From NCBI RefSeq assembly GCF_003319185.1, contig NZ_QOHJ01000001.1:248001-312000 (forward strand): a stretch of 64,000 nt of DNA, written 5' to 3'. A model generated the notes under the pieces. That model ran no database searches. It was not told the origin of the DNA and was given only the letters and a program-made list of their open reading frames with translations. This stretch comes from Blastococcus sp. TF02A-30. GTDB taxonomy: Bacteria > Actinomycetota > Actinomycetes > Mycobacteriales > Geodermatophilaceae. A program made the translations under genes and the position numbers. Below, piece after piece: positions 10,072-18,848 of the stretch. The first letter of the stretch is position 1. Each line of letters opens with the position of its first letter.

Positions 10072-10839
10072 ATGGGACTGCTCGACCGGCTGCTCGGCCG
10101 CCTCTCCGGCCGGGGGCAGGCACCCTCCCAGCGCTACGACCAGGGCTACCAGCAGGGGTACGACGAGCGCTACGACCAGCGCTACGACCAGCGCTACGAC
10201 CAGCGCTACGACCAGGGCTACGGCGGCGGGCACGCGCCGCAGCCGCCGTCCGGGCAGCAGCCCTCGGACGAGCAGGCGGTCGCCCGCTACCGCTACCTGC
10301 TGCGCACCGCTCCCCCGGAGCAGATCGAGCAGGCGCACGCCGAGGCGTTCGCCCAGCTGACCCCCGACCAGCGGCAGCAGGTGCTCACCCAGCTCGCCGC
10401 GGCGGTCCCCATGTCGGAACGCCCCCGCGCCGACGACCCGCAGACCCTCGCCCGCGCCGCCACCCGCGCCGAGATGCGCAGGCCCGGCACCCTGGAGCGC
10501 GCGTTCGGCCCCGGTCCTGGCTACCGCGGCGGCGGCTACGGCGGCGGCTACGGGCCCGGGTACGGCGGCGGCTACGGCGGACCGGGGATGGGCAGCATCA
10601 TCGGCGGCAGCCTGCTCGGCACCATCGGCGGCCTGGTCATCGGCACGGCCGTGGCCGACGCCCTCTTCGACACCGGGCTCGGTGACGGCGGGCTGTTCGG
10701 CGGGGGTGACGAGGAGGCCTACGCCGCCGGCTACGAGGACGGCGCGGACGCCGGCGGCGACTACGGCGGCGGTGACTTCGGCGGCGGTGACTTCGGCGGA
10801 GGTGACTTCGGGGGCGACTTCGGCGGCGGGGACTTCTAG
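10072..10839 (+). CDS. Repeat-rich protein with RYDQ repeats and Gly/Asp/Phe tail, function unknown
   Basis: The 255 residues fall into three zones. Residues about 20-50 hold tandem RYDQ/GYxQ tetrapeptides. Residues about 65-140 form a charged helical domain with YRYLLRTAPPEQIEQAH and LTPDQRQQVLTQLA. After a Gly-rich stretch, one hydrophobic glycine-zipper-like segment (SIIGGSLLGTIGGLVIGTAV, about 180-200) precedes a tail of repeated GGGDF. AGGAGG stands about 6 bases before ATG 10072. The layout resembles actinobacterial proteins of unknown function with a surface or phase-separating tail. No catalytic motif is visible. Confidence 0.7.
   Translation: MGLLDRLLGRLSGRGQAPSQRYDQGYQQGYDERYDQRYDQRYDQRYDQGYGGGHAPQPPSGQQPSDEQAVARYRYLLRTAPPEQIEQAHAEAFAQLTPDQRQQVLTQLAAAVPMSERPRADDPQTLARAATRAEMRRPGTLERAFGPGPGYRGGGYGGGYGPGYGGGYGGPGMGSIIGGSLLGTIGGLVIGTAVADALFDTGLGDGGLFGGGDEEAYAAGYEDGADAGGDYGGGDFGGGDFGGGDFGGDFGGGDF
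10129..10220 (+). repeat. Coding 12-bp tandem repeat (CGCTACGACCAG)
   Basis: Four consecutive near-identical copies of CGCTACGACCAG, flanked by degenerate copies, encode RYDQ repeats. Identical third positions suggest recent slippage expansion, so copy number may vary between strains. Confidence 0.8.
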
Positions 10840-11264
10840 CCCGCCCGCCGCCGGCGCAGCAGCAGGAGCCCCAGGACCGGCAGGACCAGCGGCACGTACA
10901 GGTAGCCGCGGCCGAAGCCCGACCACACGGTCTCGTCGGGGAACGCCGCGGCATCGGCCAGCGAGAGGGTCCCCACGACGAGGACCCCCACGAGCTCGAC
11001 TCCCATCGCGGCCAGCGCGAGCCGGCGTCCGCCCGGTCCGCCGCGGACCAGGCCGACGGTGGCCACCACGTACACAGCCGCGGCCAGCGCCGACAGCAGG
11101 TAGGCCAGCGGCGCCTCGTCGAACCGGGTGCTCAGCTGCACCGCCGCCCGCGCGCCCGCGGCCAGCGCGAACACCCCGTAGAGCGCGACCAGCACCCGCC
11201 CCGCTCCCGACGAGGTGCTGCCCGCCGGCGCCGCGGGGGCGCCGAAGGCGCGGTCGTCAGGCAC
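10836..11264 (-). CDS. Small four-helix membrane protein, function unknown
   Basis: A 142-residue integral membrane protein with hydrophobic segments near 24-42, 51-70, 80-102 and 118-136, and a basic LRRRRAG tail. The first 20 residues are Ala/Pro/Ser-rich and probably cytoplasmic. I do not recognise the family. Its GTG start overlaps the stop of the upstream membrane protein by 8 bases, so the two are coupled and may form one complex. The last 4 bases overlap the convergent neighbour. Confidence 0.65.
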   Translation of the reverse strand: MPDDRAFGAPAAPAGSTSSGAGRVLVALYGVFALAAGARAAVQLSTRFDEAPLAYLLSALAAAVYVVATVGLVRGGPGGRRLALAAMGVELVGVLVVGTLSLADAAAFPDETVWSGFGRGYLYVPLVLPVLGLLLLRRRRAG

Positions 11265-11619
11265 TCGTCGCCTCCCACAGCTCCAGCAGCCGCCACACCA
11301 TCACGCCGACGGCCGCGCCCGCCACCGCCAGCACCGTGCCCGCCCAGCGGGTCTGCTCGGTGCGGGCCCACAGCCAGCCGGCGACCGGGATCAGCACGAT
11401 CCCCGCCAGGTAGCCGAGGAACGTGGGCCGGTCCGCCGGGGTGCCGTCGTCCATCCGGACGAGCGCGAGGACCGCCTGCGCCACCAGCAGCCCCTGCAGC
11501 AGCCCGACGGCGGCGACGTGCACCAGCCCCGTCCGGCGGGAGGCCAGCGTCGAGGCCAGCCCCACGGCGACGACGAGCGCGGCGACCACCGTGATCGCGA
11601 CGACGAGCGGGACCAGCAC
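11257..11619 (-). CDS. Small membrane protein, function unknown
   Basis: A 120-residue protein with four predicted membrane segments (about 2-24, 31-50, 65-80 and 88-107). GTG 11619 is chosen because GGGAGG lies 8 bases upstream and the hydrophobic region starts at once; a longer frame upstream is low-complexity and lacks a start signal. It is the first gene of a two-gene unit with the membrane protein at 10836-11264. No family recognised. Confidence 0.6.
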   Translation of the reverse strand: MLVPLVVAITVVAALVVAVGLASTLASRRTGLVHVAAVGLLQGLLVAQAVLALVRMDDGTPADRPTFLGYLAGIVLIPVAGWLWARTEQTRWAGTVLAVAGAAVGVMVWRLLELWEATSA

Positions 11620-11704
11620 CCTCCTATCCTCCCGGTACGGCCCCGGCCCCGGTGCGGGGGCCCGGCCCGAGCTGGCGCGGGCTGGGGTGCAGCGGGGTCC
11701 TCCG

Positions 11705-12712
11705 TCAGCGGTGCACGGTGGACATGTCCGGGTAGCGGTCGCCGACCGCGGCGCCGCGCGGCGCCGCCTCGTCGATCCGGCGGAGCTCGTCGTCGGTGAG
11801 GACGACCTCGGCCGCGGCCACGTTCTCCTCCAGGTAGGCGACCCGCTTGGTTCCGGGGATCGGGACGACGGTGGCACCTCCCCGCCCACCCGCGCCGTCC
11901 CGGCCGCTCTGCGCCATGACCCAGGCCAGCGCCAGCTGGCCGGCGGTCACGCCCTTCTCGTCGGCGATCTCGCGCACCCGGTCCACCAGGCGCAGGTTCT
12001 GCTCGAACGCCGCGCCCTGGAACCGCGGGTTGTGCCGGCGGAAGTCGTCCGGGGCCAGGTCGTCGATGCTGCGGATCTGCCCGGACAGGAAGCCCCGGCC
12101 CAGCGGGGAGTAGGCCACGAAGCCGATGCCGAGCTCGGCGCAGGTGGCGAGCACGCCGTCGTCCTCGGGGTCGCGGGTCCACAGCGAGTACTCGGTCTGC
12201 ACCGCGGTCACCGGCTGGACGGCGTGCGCCCGCCGGATCGTCTCCGGGGAGGCCTCGGAGATGCCCGCGTGCCGGATCTTGCCGGCCTCGACCAGCTCGC
12301 GCAGCGCCCCCCAGGTGTCCTCGACGGGCACCGAGGTGTCCACCCGGTGCTGGTAGTAGAGGTCGATCACGTCGACGCCGAGCCGCTGCAGGGAGGCGTC
12401 GCAGGCGCGGTGCACGTACTCCGGCCGGCCGTTGATGCCGCGGAACGACCCGTCCTCCCCGCGCTCGTTGCCGAACTTGGTGGCCAGCACGACGTCATCG
12501 CGCCGGCCGGCGATCGCGGCCCCCACGAGTCGCTCGTTGGTGAACGGGCCGTACATGTCCGCGGTGTCGAGGAACGTGACGCCCAGGTCGAGCGCCCGGC
12601 GGATCGTCCGCTCGGCCTCCGCCTGGTCGCCGGTCCCGTAGAACTCGCTCATCCCCATGCAGCCCAGCCCCTGGGCGGCGACGGTCAGGGATCCGAGGGT
12701 GCGCGTCTGCAT
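11705..12712 (-). CDS. Aldo/keto reductase
   Basis: A cytosolic NADPH-dependent oxidoreductase of 335 residues with the AKR (beta/alpha)8 barrel. The catalytic set is visible: FLDTADMYG with Asp and Tyr near 55-60, LATKFG with Lys near 83, and YYQHRVD with His near 125. [12 protein letters not shown] and [16 protein letters not shown] (cofactor phosphate site) place it with plant-pathogen-type AKR13-like enzymes acting on aldehydes. CAGGAG precedes ATG 12712. Substrate unknown. Confidence 0.92.
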   Translation of the reverse strand: MQTRTLGSLTVAAQGLGCMGMSEFYGTGDQAEAERTIRRALDLGVTFLDTADMYGPFTNERLVGAAIAGRRDDVVLATKFGNERGEDGSFRGINGRPEYVHRACDASLQRLGVDVIDLYYQHRVDTSVPVEDTWGALRELVEAGKIRHAGISEASPETIRRAHAVQPVTAVQTEYSLWTRDPEDDGVLATCAELGIGFVAYSPLGRGFLSGQIRSIDDLAPDDFRRHNPRFQGAAFEQNLRLVDRVREIADEKGVTAGQLALAWVMAQSGRDGAGGRGGATVVPIPGTKRVAYLEENVAAAEVVLTDDELRRIDEAAPRGAAVGDRYPDMSTVHR

Positions 12713-12795
12713 GCGCCGCTCCTGCCCCGCCCGGGCGCCGGCCAACCGGGACCCGGCCGGCCGGGACCCGGTGACGACGTTCCGGAACGGGTATG

Positions 12796-12830
12796 ACAGG
12801 TTAGGGCCGCCTTAGTTAGGACTACCTACC
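12796..12830 (+). promoter_or_regulatory. Two overlapping IdeR/DtxR-like iron boxes upstream of the siderophore importer
   Basis: ACAGGTTAGGGCCGCCTTA (12796-12814) and TTAGTTAGGACTACCTACC (12812-12830) each resemble the IdeR/DtxR consensus TTAGGTTAGSCTAACCTAA; by eye they match at about 12 and 10 of 19 positions. They lie just upstream of a ferric-siderophore binding-protein gene, the classic place for Fe(II)-dependent repression. The overlap suggests two dimers on opposite faces, as known for DtxR-family repressors. Confidence 0.7.
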
Positions 12831-12852
12831 CTCAGTTCCGAACAGGAGCACC

Positions 12853-13872
12853 ATGCGCGTAGCCCGGCCCCTCGCCGCCCTCGCCCTGCCCCTCTCCGCC
12901 GTCCTGGCGCTGTCGGCCTGCGGCGGCGACGCCGAGGCCGATGCCGCGGGGAGCACCGACGACGCCGGCACGGTCAGCTTCACCTGGGACCGCAACGTCA
13001 ACGCCGCCGACGAGGACGCCGATCCGCAGCTGGAGGAGACCACCGTCGAGGTCCCGAAGAACCCCGAGAACATCGTGGTCTTCGACATGGCCAGCCTCGA
13101 CACGATCGGCGCGCTCGGCGGCGAGGTCTCCGGTGCTCCGCTCGACTCGGTCCCCGGCTACCTCGAGGACGCCCTGGCCGACGACGCGTACGACGTCGGG
13201 ACCCTGTTCGAGGCCGATCTCATCGAGATCGAGTCGCAGCAGCCCGACCTGATCATCATCGGCGGCCGCTCGTCGGCGCTGTACGACGACCTCAGCGAGA
13301 TCGCGCCGACGGTCGATCTGAGCCTGCGCGGCACCTACACCGAGAACCTCGAGCGGAACGTCACCTTCCTCGGCGAGGTCCTCGGCGCCGAGGACGAGGC
13401 GGCCGCCGCCATCGCCGACGTCGAGGAGGGCATCGAGGAGGCGCGGGCCGCGACCGCCGACGCCGGTACGGGCCTCGGCCTGATGGTCTCCGGCGGCGAG
13501 CTCAGCGCCATGGCCCCGGCCGGCGAGGGCTCCGACGCGCGCGCCGCCCGCGGCGGCCTGATCTACGACGCGTTCGGCGTGGAGCCGGTCGTCGACGACA
13601 TCAAGGCCGCCACCCACGGCGAGCCGGTCTCCTTCGAGTTCCTGCTCGAGACGAACCCCGACTACCTGTGGGTGGTCGACCGCGACGCCGCCACCGGCGA
13701 GGCCGGCGCGCAGGCCGCGCAGGCGGTGCTCGACAACGACATCGTCGCCCAGACCACCGCGGCCGAGAACGACCAGATCGTCTACCTCGACCCGACGGCC
13801 TGGTACATCGTCTTCGGCGGGATCGAGACGACGAAAATCATGATCGACGACGTCCTGCAGATCGCCGGATGA
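12853..13872 (+). CDS. Ferric-siderophore substrate-binding lipoprotein
   Basis: The extracellular solute-binding lipoprotein of an iron-chelate ABC importer, 339 residues. A lipoprotein signal peptide ends at LALSAC with Cys23 as the lipidated residue. The mature part is a FepB/FecB-type periplasmic-binding fold: NPENIVVFDMASLDTIGALG, QPDLIIIGGRSS, then AWYIVFGGIETTKIMIDDV. The sequence is nearest in style to YclQ/CeuE catechol-siderophore proteins. CAGGAG precedes ATG 12853. Permease and ATPase genes follow, and iron repression is expected from the boxes upstream. Confidence 0.93.
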   Translation: MRVARPLAALALPLSAVLALSACGGDAEADAAGSTDDAGTVSFTWDRNVNAADEDADPQLEETTVEVPKNPENIVVFDMASLDTIGALGGEVSGAPLDSVPGYLEDALADDAYDVGTLFEADLIEIESQQPDLIIIGGRSSALYDDLSEIAPTVDLSLRGTYTENLERNVTFLGEVLGAEDEAAAAIADVEEGIEEARAATADAGTGLGLMVSGGELSAMAPAGEGSDARAARGGLIYDAFGVEPVVDDIKAATHGEPVSFEFLLETNPDYLWVVDRDAATGEAGAQAAQAVLDNDIVAQTTAAENDQIVYLDPTAWYIVFGGIETTKIMIDDVLQIAG

Positions 13873-13903
13873 CCTGCCCGTACCCCGTGGACCGGGCCCG
13901 TCC

Positions 13904-14923
13904 GTGACGGCGCTCGCCCCGAGCCCGACGAGCACCCCTGCCCCCGCGCGGCCCCGCCGCACGTGGGTGGGGGTGCTCGTCGGCGTGCTGCTCGTGCTGC
14001 TGGCCGGCGCCAGCCTCTTCGTCGGCGTCTCCGACGTCTCCCCCGCAGCGCTCCTGCGCGGAGGCACCGGGAGCGACGCCGCCTTCCTGCTCGTGGCCAG
14101 CCGCATCCCGCGCACGATCGCGGTGGTCCTCGTCGGCGCCTCGCTGGGCATCGCCGGCCTGATCATGCAGATGCTGGTCCGCAACAAGTTCGTCGAGCCG
14201 AGCACCACCGGCGTCAGCGAGTTCGCCACCCTCGGCATGCTGACCACGATCGTCTTCGTCCCGGGCCTGGCCGTCGTCGGGAAGATGGCCGTCGCCGCCG
14301 CCTTCGGGCTCCTCGGCACCTGGGTGTTCCTGCGGGTCGTGCGCGCCGTGCCGGTGCGCCAGCTGGTGCTCGTCCCGCTCGTCGGCATCATGCTCGGCGG
14401 CGTGGTCGCGGCGGTGACCACGTTCGTCGCCTACCGCCTGGACCTGCTGCAGTCGCTGGGCCAGTGGTCGCAGGGCAGCTTCGCCACGGTCATGCAGGGC
14501 CGGTACGAGTTCGTGTGGATCGCCGGGCTGATGGTCGTCGTCGCCTGGGTGGCCGCCGACCGGTTCAGCGTCATCGGCCTCGGCGAGGAGTTCGCCACCA
14601 ACCTGGGGCTGGACTACCGGCGCGTGGTCGCCGTCGGCATGGTCGTCGTCGCGGTGATCACCGCGGCCGTGCTCGTCACCGCCGGGCTGATCCCGTTCCT
14701 CGGCCTGGTCGTGCCCAACGTGGTCAGCCTGATCATCGGCGACAACGTGCGCCGCGCCATCCCCTGGGTCGCCGGCCTCGGCGCGGTGTTCGTCCTCGCC
14801 TGCGACCTGCTGGCGCGCGTGATCCGGTTCCCGTACGAGATCCCGCTGTCGGTGATCGTCGGCGTCGTCGGCGCGGTGCTGTTCCTCTGGCTGCTGCTGC
14901 GGAGGCGCAGCGGTGCTCACTGA
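13904..14923 (+). CDS. Iron-siderophore ABC transporter permease, FecCD family (first subunit)
   Basis: A polytopic membrane permease of 339 residues in the FecCD/BtuC family. SRIPRTIAVVLVGASLGIAG near 65-85 and GLIPFLGLVVPNVVSLIIGD near 265-285 are family hallmarks; the second forms the coupling region to the ATPase. A proline-rich cytoplasmic N-terminus of about 20 residues precedes the first helix. It resembles YclN/CeuB of catechol-siderophore systems. The next permease gene overlaps its end by 11 bases. Confidence 0.93.
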   Translation: MTALAPSPTSTPAPARPRRTWVGVLVGVLLVLLAGASLFVGVSDVSPAALLRGGTGSDAAFLLVASRIPRTIAVVLVGASLGIAGLIMQMLVRNKFVEPSTTGVSEFATLGMLTTIVFVPGLAVVGKMAVAAAFGLLGTWVFLRVVRAVPVRQLVLVPLVGIMLGGVVAAVTTFVAYRLDLLQSLGQWSQGSFATVMQGRYEFVWIAGLMVVVAWVAADRFSVIGLGEEFATNLGLDYRRVVAVGMVVVAVITAAVLVTAGLIPFLGLVVPNVVSLIIGDNVRRAIPWVAGLGAVFVLACDLLARVIRFPYEIPLSVIVGVVGAVLFLWLLLRRRSGAH

Positions 14924-15934
14924 TCCCGCGGCCACGTCGGCCGCCACCCCGACGCCCGAACCGGCCCGGACCCGGGCCCGCGCGCTGTGGGCGCGGCCGG
15001 GCGTGCGGCTGGGCGCGCTCGGCGCCGTCGTCCTCCTGCTGACCGTCGTCTACCTGCTCACCGACGTCCCCGGGTCGCTGGCCTTCGCGCTGGAGATCCG
15101 CAGCCGCACGGTCGCGGCCGTGCTCGTCGTGGCGACGGCGGTCGGCGTCTCGACCGTCGTCTTCCACACGATCACGCAGAACCGGATCCTGACCCCGTCG
15201 ATCATGGGCTTCGACGCCTTCTACGTGCTCATCTCGACGGTGCTGGTCTTCGTCTCCGGCTCGGCGGCGTTCCTCGCGGCCGACGAGCTCACCCTGTGGC
15301 TCGTCCAGATCGCCGTGATGGTCGGCTTCAGCGTGCTGCTGTTCACCTGGCTGTTCGGCGGCAGGCGGCGCTCGATCCACCTCATGCTGCTGGTCGGCAT
15401 CGTGCTGGGCACGTTCTTCCGCGCCTTCACCGAGTGGATGCAGCGGATGCTGGACCCGCTGGACTTCCAGGTGCTCTCCGACGCGATGTTCGCCTCGCTG
15501 ACCCGGCCCGACGAGACGCTGCTGGTGCTCACCGCCGTCCTGGTCGCGCTCTCCTGCGCCGCGGTCGTGCCGCTGGTGCGGACGCTGGACGTCCTCACCC
15601 TCGGGGAGCCCGCGGCGGTGGGGCTGGGCGTCGACCACCGGCGGGTGGTGATGCTGCTGTTCACCAGCGTCTCGGTGATGATCGCGGCCTCGACGGCGCT
15701 GGTCGGCCCGATCCTGTTCTTCGGCCTGATCGTGGCCAACCTGGCCTACTCGTACGCCGGCTCCTTCCGCCACGCCTGGACGCTGCCCACCGCCGTCCTG
15801 CTCGGCGTCCTCTGCCTGCTGGGCGGCCAGCTGGTGCTGGAGCGGCTGCTCGGCTACGGCGGCACCCTCTCCACGGTCATCGACTTCGCCGGCGGCCTGT
15901 TCTTCCTCCACCTCGTCCTGCGGAAGGGGGCGCG

Positions 15935-15938
<4 letters not shown>
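14913..15938 (+). CDS. Iron-siderophore ABC transporter permease, FecCD family (second subunit)
   Basis: The partner permease, 341 residues, YclO/CeuC-like. Hallmarks are FHTITQNRILTPSIMGFDAF near 86-105, the QVLSDAMFASL segment, and LVGPILFFGLIVANLAYSYA near 255-275. GTG 14913 lies inside the preceding gene's 3' end. Its stop overlaps the ATPase start in GTGA, giving a tightly coupled permease-permease-ATPase operon. Confidence 0.92.
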
Positions 15939-16683
<745 letters not shown>

Positions 16684-16693
<10 letters not shown>

Positions 16694-17082
16694 GCCGTCC
16701 CCCGCGCGATGCCGGCCTCGTCCGCGCGGGTGGTGAGCACGCAGAACTCGTTGCCCTCCGGATCGGCCAGGACGGCCCACCCGCGGTCGTCCTCCCGCAG
16801 GTCGGCCACGAGGGTCGCGCCGAGCCCGAGCAGCCGGTCGACCTCCTCGTCGCGGCTGCGGTCGACCGGCCGCAGGCACATGTGCATGCGGTTCTTGACG
16901 GTCTTGCCCTCCGGGACGCGGAGGAACAGCAGGGAGCGGCCGCCCGGACCGCGCAGGCCGGCCTCCTCGTCGTCGTCCTCGTCGGGCTCCGGCTCGAAGT
17001 CGTCGAGCACCTGCGCCCACCAGGCCGCCTGGGCACGGGGGTCGCGGGCGTCGATGCTGAAGTTGGCCGTCCGGGATGCCAT
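16684..17082 (-). CDS. VOC superfamily (glyoxalase-like) protein
   Basis: A small cytosolic protein of 132 residues from the vicinal-oxygen-chelate superfamily, near the Glyoxalase_6 group. AAWWAQVLDDFE near 19-30 and VLADPEGNEFCVL near 104-116 mark the two half-modules. An acidic insertion PEPDEDDDEEAG lies near 31-42. AAGG stands about 8 bases before ATG 17082. Substrate unknown. Confidence 0.8.
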
Positions 17083-17178
17083 GGCCGCACCTTGCCACGG
17101 GACGGCGGCGCCGTAACCAGGGCCGACGACCGTCGTTGGGGCAGGGCACCTTCCGCCCTGACCCCGCGAGGTGCCTCC

Positions 17179-18639
17179 ATGAACCGCTCCCGTCGCCTGC
17201 TGGCCTCGAGCAGCCTGGCGGCCGTCGTCGCCGGCGCGCTCCTCGCGGCGCCCGCGCAGGCCGCGCCGCTCGCCCCGGTACAGGACTTCCTGGCCGACCA
17301 GCTCGCCGCCCTGAGCGGCACGACCACCGTCCTGGTGCACGGCACCGACGCCGCGGCCGCGCGCGCCGCGGTGCAGGCGACCGGCATGCGGCAGGTGACC
17401 GAGTTCGAGCGGATCGGCGTGGTCGTCGCCACCGGGACCGCCGAGCAGATCGAGGCCGCGCGGTCCCGGCCGGGCGTCACGTACCTCGAGGGCAACCAGC
17501 CCATCGAGCTGGCGCAGGAGACCTCGAACACCGCCACCCGCGGCGCCGAGGCGGTGGCCACGCTGACCGGTGCGGACGGGGAGGCGCTGGACGGCTCGGG
17601 CGTCTCGGTCGCGGTCATCGACTCGGGGATCGACCCGAACCACCCGTACTTCCGCAACGCCGACGGCAGCAGCGCCGTCGTCGCCAACCTCAAGAGCCTG
17701 TGCCTGATCGAGTCGGACACCTCCAGCGGCTGCGTGGTCCGCGTGCCGCAGCAGCTGGACACCGACACGCTCTCCGTCGGCGGGCACGGCACCCACGTCA
17801 GCGGCATCGTCGCCGGCCGGCCGACGACGCTCGCCGACGGCGGCACGCTCCAGGGCGCGGCCCCCGGCGCCAGCCTGGTGTCGATCTCCACCGGTGCGGT
17901 GCTGTTCATCGTGGGCGCGGACTCGGCGCTCAACTGGGTGCTGGAGAACCACGAGGCCCCGTGCGGCGCCGGTGTCCCGGCCAGCACCTGCCCGCCGATC
18001 AAGGTGACCAACAACAGCTACGGGCCGTCCGGCGGAGGTGCGTTCGACCCGAACTCGGCGACGGTGAAGCTGCAGCGGGCGCTGGCGGACGAGGGCGTCG
18101 TCACCGTCTGGGCCGCCGGCAACGACGGCGGCGACGGGTCGGCGTCGCTCACCAACCCGCCCGGCCAGGACCCGACCGGCGGCATCCTGTCGGTGGCCTC
18201 CTACTTCGACCAGGACACCGGCACCCGCGACGGCGCGGTCAGCGAGTTCTCCTCGCGCGGCGCCGCGGCCGACCCCTCGACCTGGCCGGACCTGTCGGCG
18301 CCGGGGGAGGCGATCACCTCGTCCTGCCGCCCGTACCTGGTCATCTGCGCGACCGGCCTGGACTTCCGCAACGGCCCGGGGCTGCTCGACCTGGGCACCT
18401 TCAACACGATCAGCGGGACGTCGATGGCCGCGCCGCACGTGGCGGGCATCGTCGCGCAGCTGTTCCAGGCCGACCCGACGGCGACCCCGGCCGAGGTCGA
18501 GGCCGCGCTCAAGGGCAGCGCGCACCGGTACGCCGACGGCGCCGGCTACCAGACGGTCGGCGGGTACCCGACCTCGTTCGACAAGGGCACCGGCCTGGTC
18601 GACGTCGTCGCCGCCGTCCAGCGGCTCACCGGGAGCTGA
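17179..18639 (+). CDS. Secreted subtilisin-like serine protease (S8)
   Basis: A 486-residue secreted endoprotease. A Sec signal peptide ends near AQA at residue 28. An inhibitor-I9-like propeptide spans about 30-105, then the S8 catalytic domain. The triad is Asp148 in VIDSGIDPNH, His203 in GGHGTHVSGI and Ser415 in SGTSMAAPHVAG; Asn315 in AAGNDGG is the oxyanion residue. Six Cys after the propeptide suggest disulfides. There is no C-terminal anchor. A two-hairpin terminator follows. Confidence 0.94.
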   Translation: MNRSRRLLASSSLAAVVAGALLAAPAQAAPLAPVQDFLADQLAALSGTTTVLVHGTDAAAARAAVQATGMRQVTEFERIGVVVATGTAEQIEAARSRPGVTYLEGNQPIELAQETSNTATRGAEAVATLTGADGEALDGSGVSVAVIDSGIDPNHPYFRNADGSSAVVANLKSLCLIESDTSSGCVVRVPQQLDTDTLSVGGHGTHVSGIVAGRPTTLADGGTLQGAAPGASLVSISTGAVLFIVGADSALNWVLENHEAPCGAGVPASTCPPIKVTNNSYGPSGGGAFDPNSATVKLQRALADEGVVTVWAAGNDGGDGSASLTNPPGQDPTGGILSVASYFDQDTGTRDGAVSEFSSRGAAADPSTWPDLSAPGEAITSSCRPYLVICATGLDFRNGPGLLDLGTFNTISGTSMAAPHVAGIVAQLFQADPTATPAEVEAALKGSAHRYADGAGYQTVGGYPTSFDKGTGLVDVVAAVQRLTGS

Positions 18640-18649
18640 GGGGCGCCCC

Positions 18650-18710
18650 GGTGATCAGGAGACCTGATCACCAGGGGTCCTGGCTCACTGCCGACGGTGA
18701 GCCAGGACCC
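18650..18710 (+). terminator. Double-hairpin terminator after the subtilase gene
   Basis: Hairpin 1 has perfect 10-bp arms GGTGATCAGG (18650-18659) and CCTGATCACC (18663-18672). Hairpin 2 has perfect 14-bp arms GGGTCCTGGCTCAC (18675-18688) and GTGAGCCAGGACCC (18697-18710). A further copy of GAGCCAGGAC follows at about 18719-18728. No U-tract is present. Confidence 0.75.
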
Positions 18711-18760
18711 GTCGTGCTGAGCCAGGACGCTGCCCAGCGGCTCGCGCGAGCCGGAAGCCG

Positions 18761-18774
18761 GTTCCACGTGGAAC
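18761..18774. other. parS-like ParB-binding site 1
   Basis: GTTCCACGTGGAAC is a perfect palindrome matching GTTNCACGTGNAAC, the core of bacterial parS sites. It is intergenic, between the subtilase terminator and asnB-like gene. Two further matches occur at 42446-42459 and 59908-59921. ParB binding is inferred from motif only. Confidence 0.75.
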
Positions 18775-18834
18775 AGCGTTGTTACGAGTCCGTGTGATCT
18801 TGCTCCTGGACGGGCGTGAACCGCGCGGAGCGGG

Positions 18835-18840
18835 TTAGAT
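18835..18840 (+). promoter_or_regulatory. Candidate -10 hexamer for leaderless amidotransferase transcript
   Basis: TTAGAT ends 8 bases before ATG 18849 and no Shine-Dalgarno is present. The start is independently fixed by the need for Cys at position 2, so the short distance is reliable. Confidence 0.45.
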
Positions 18841-18848
18841 CGTTCTGC

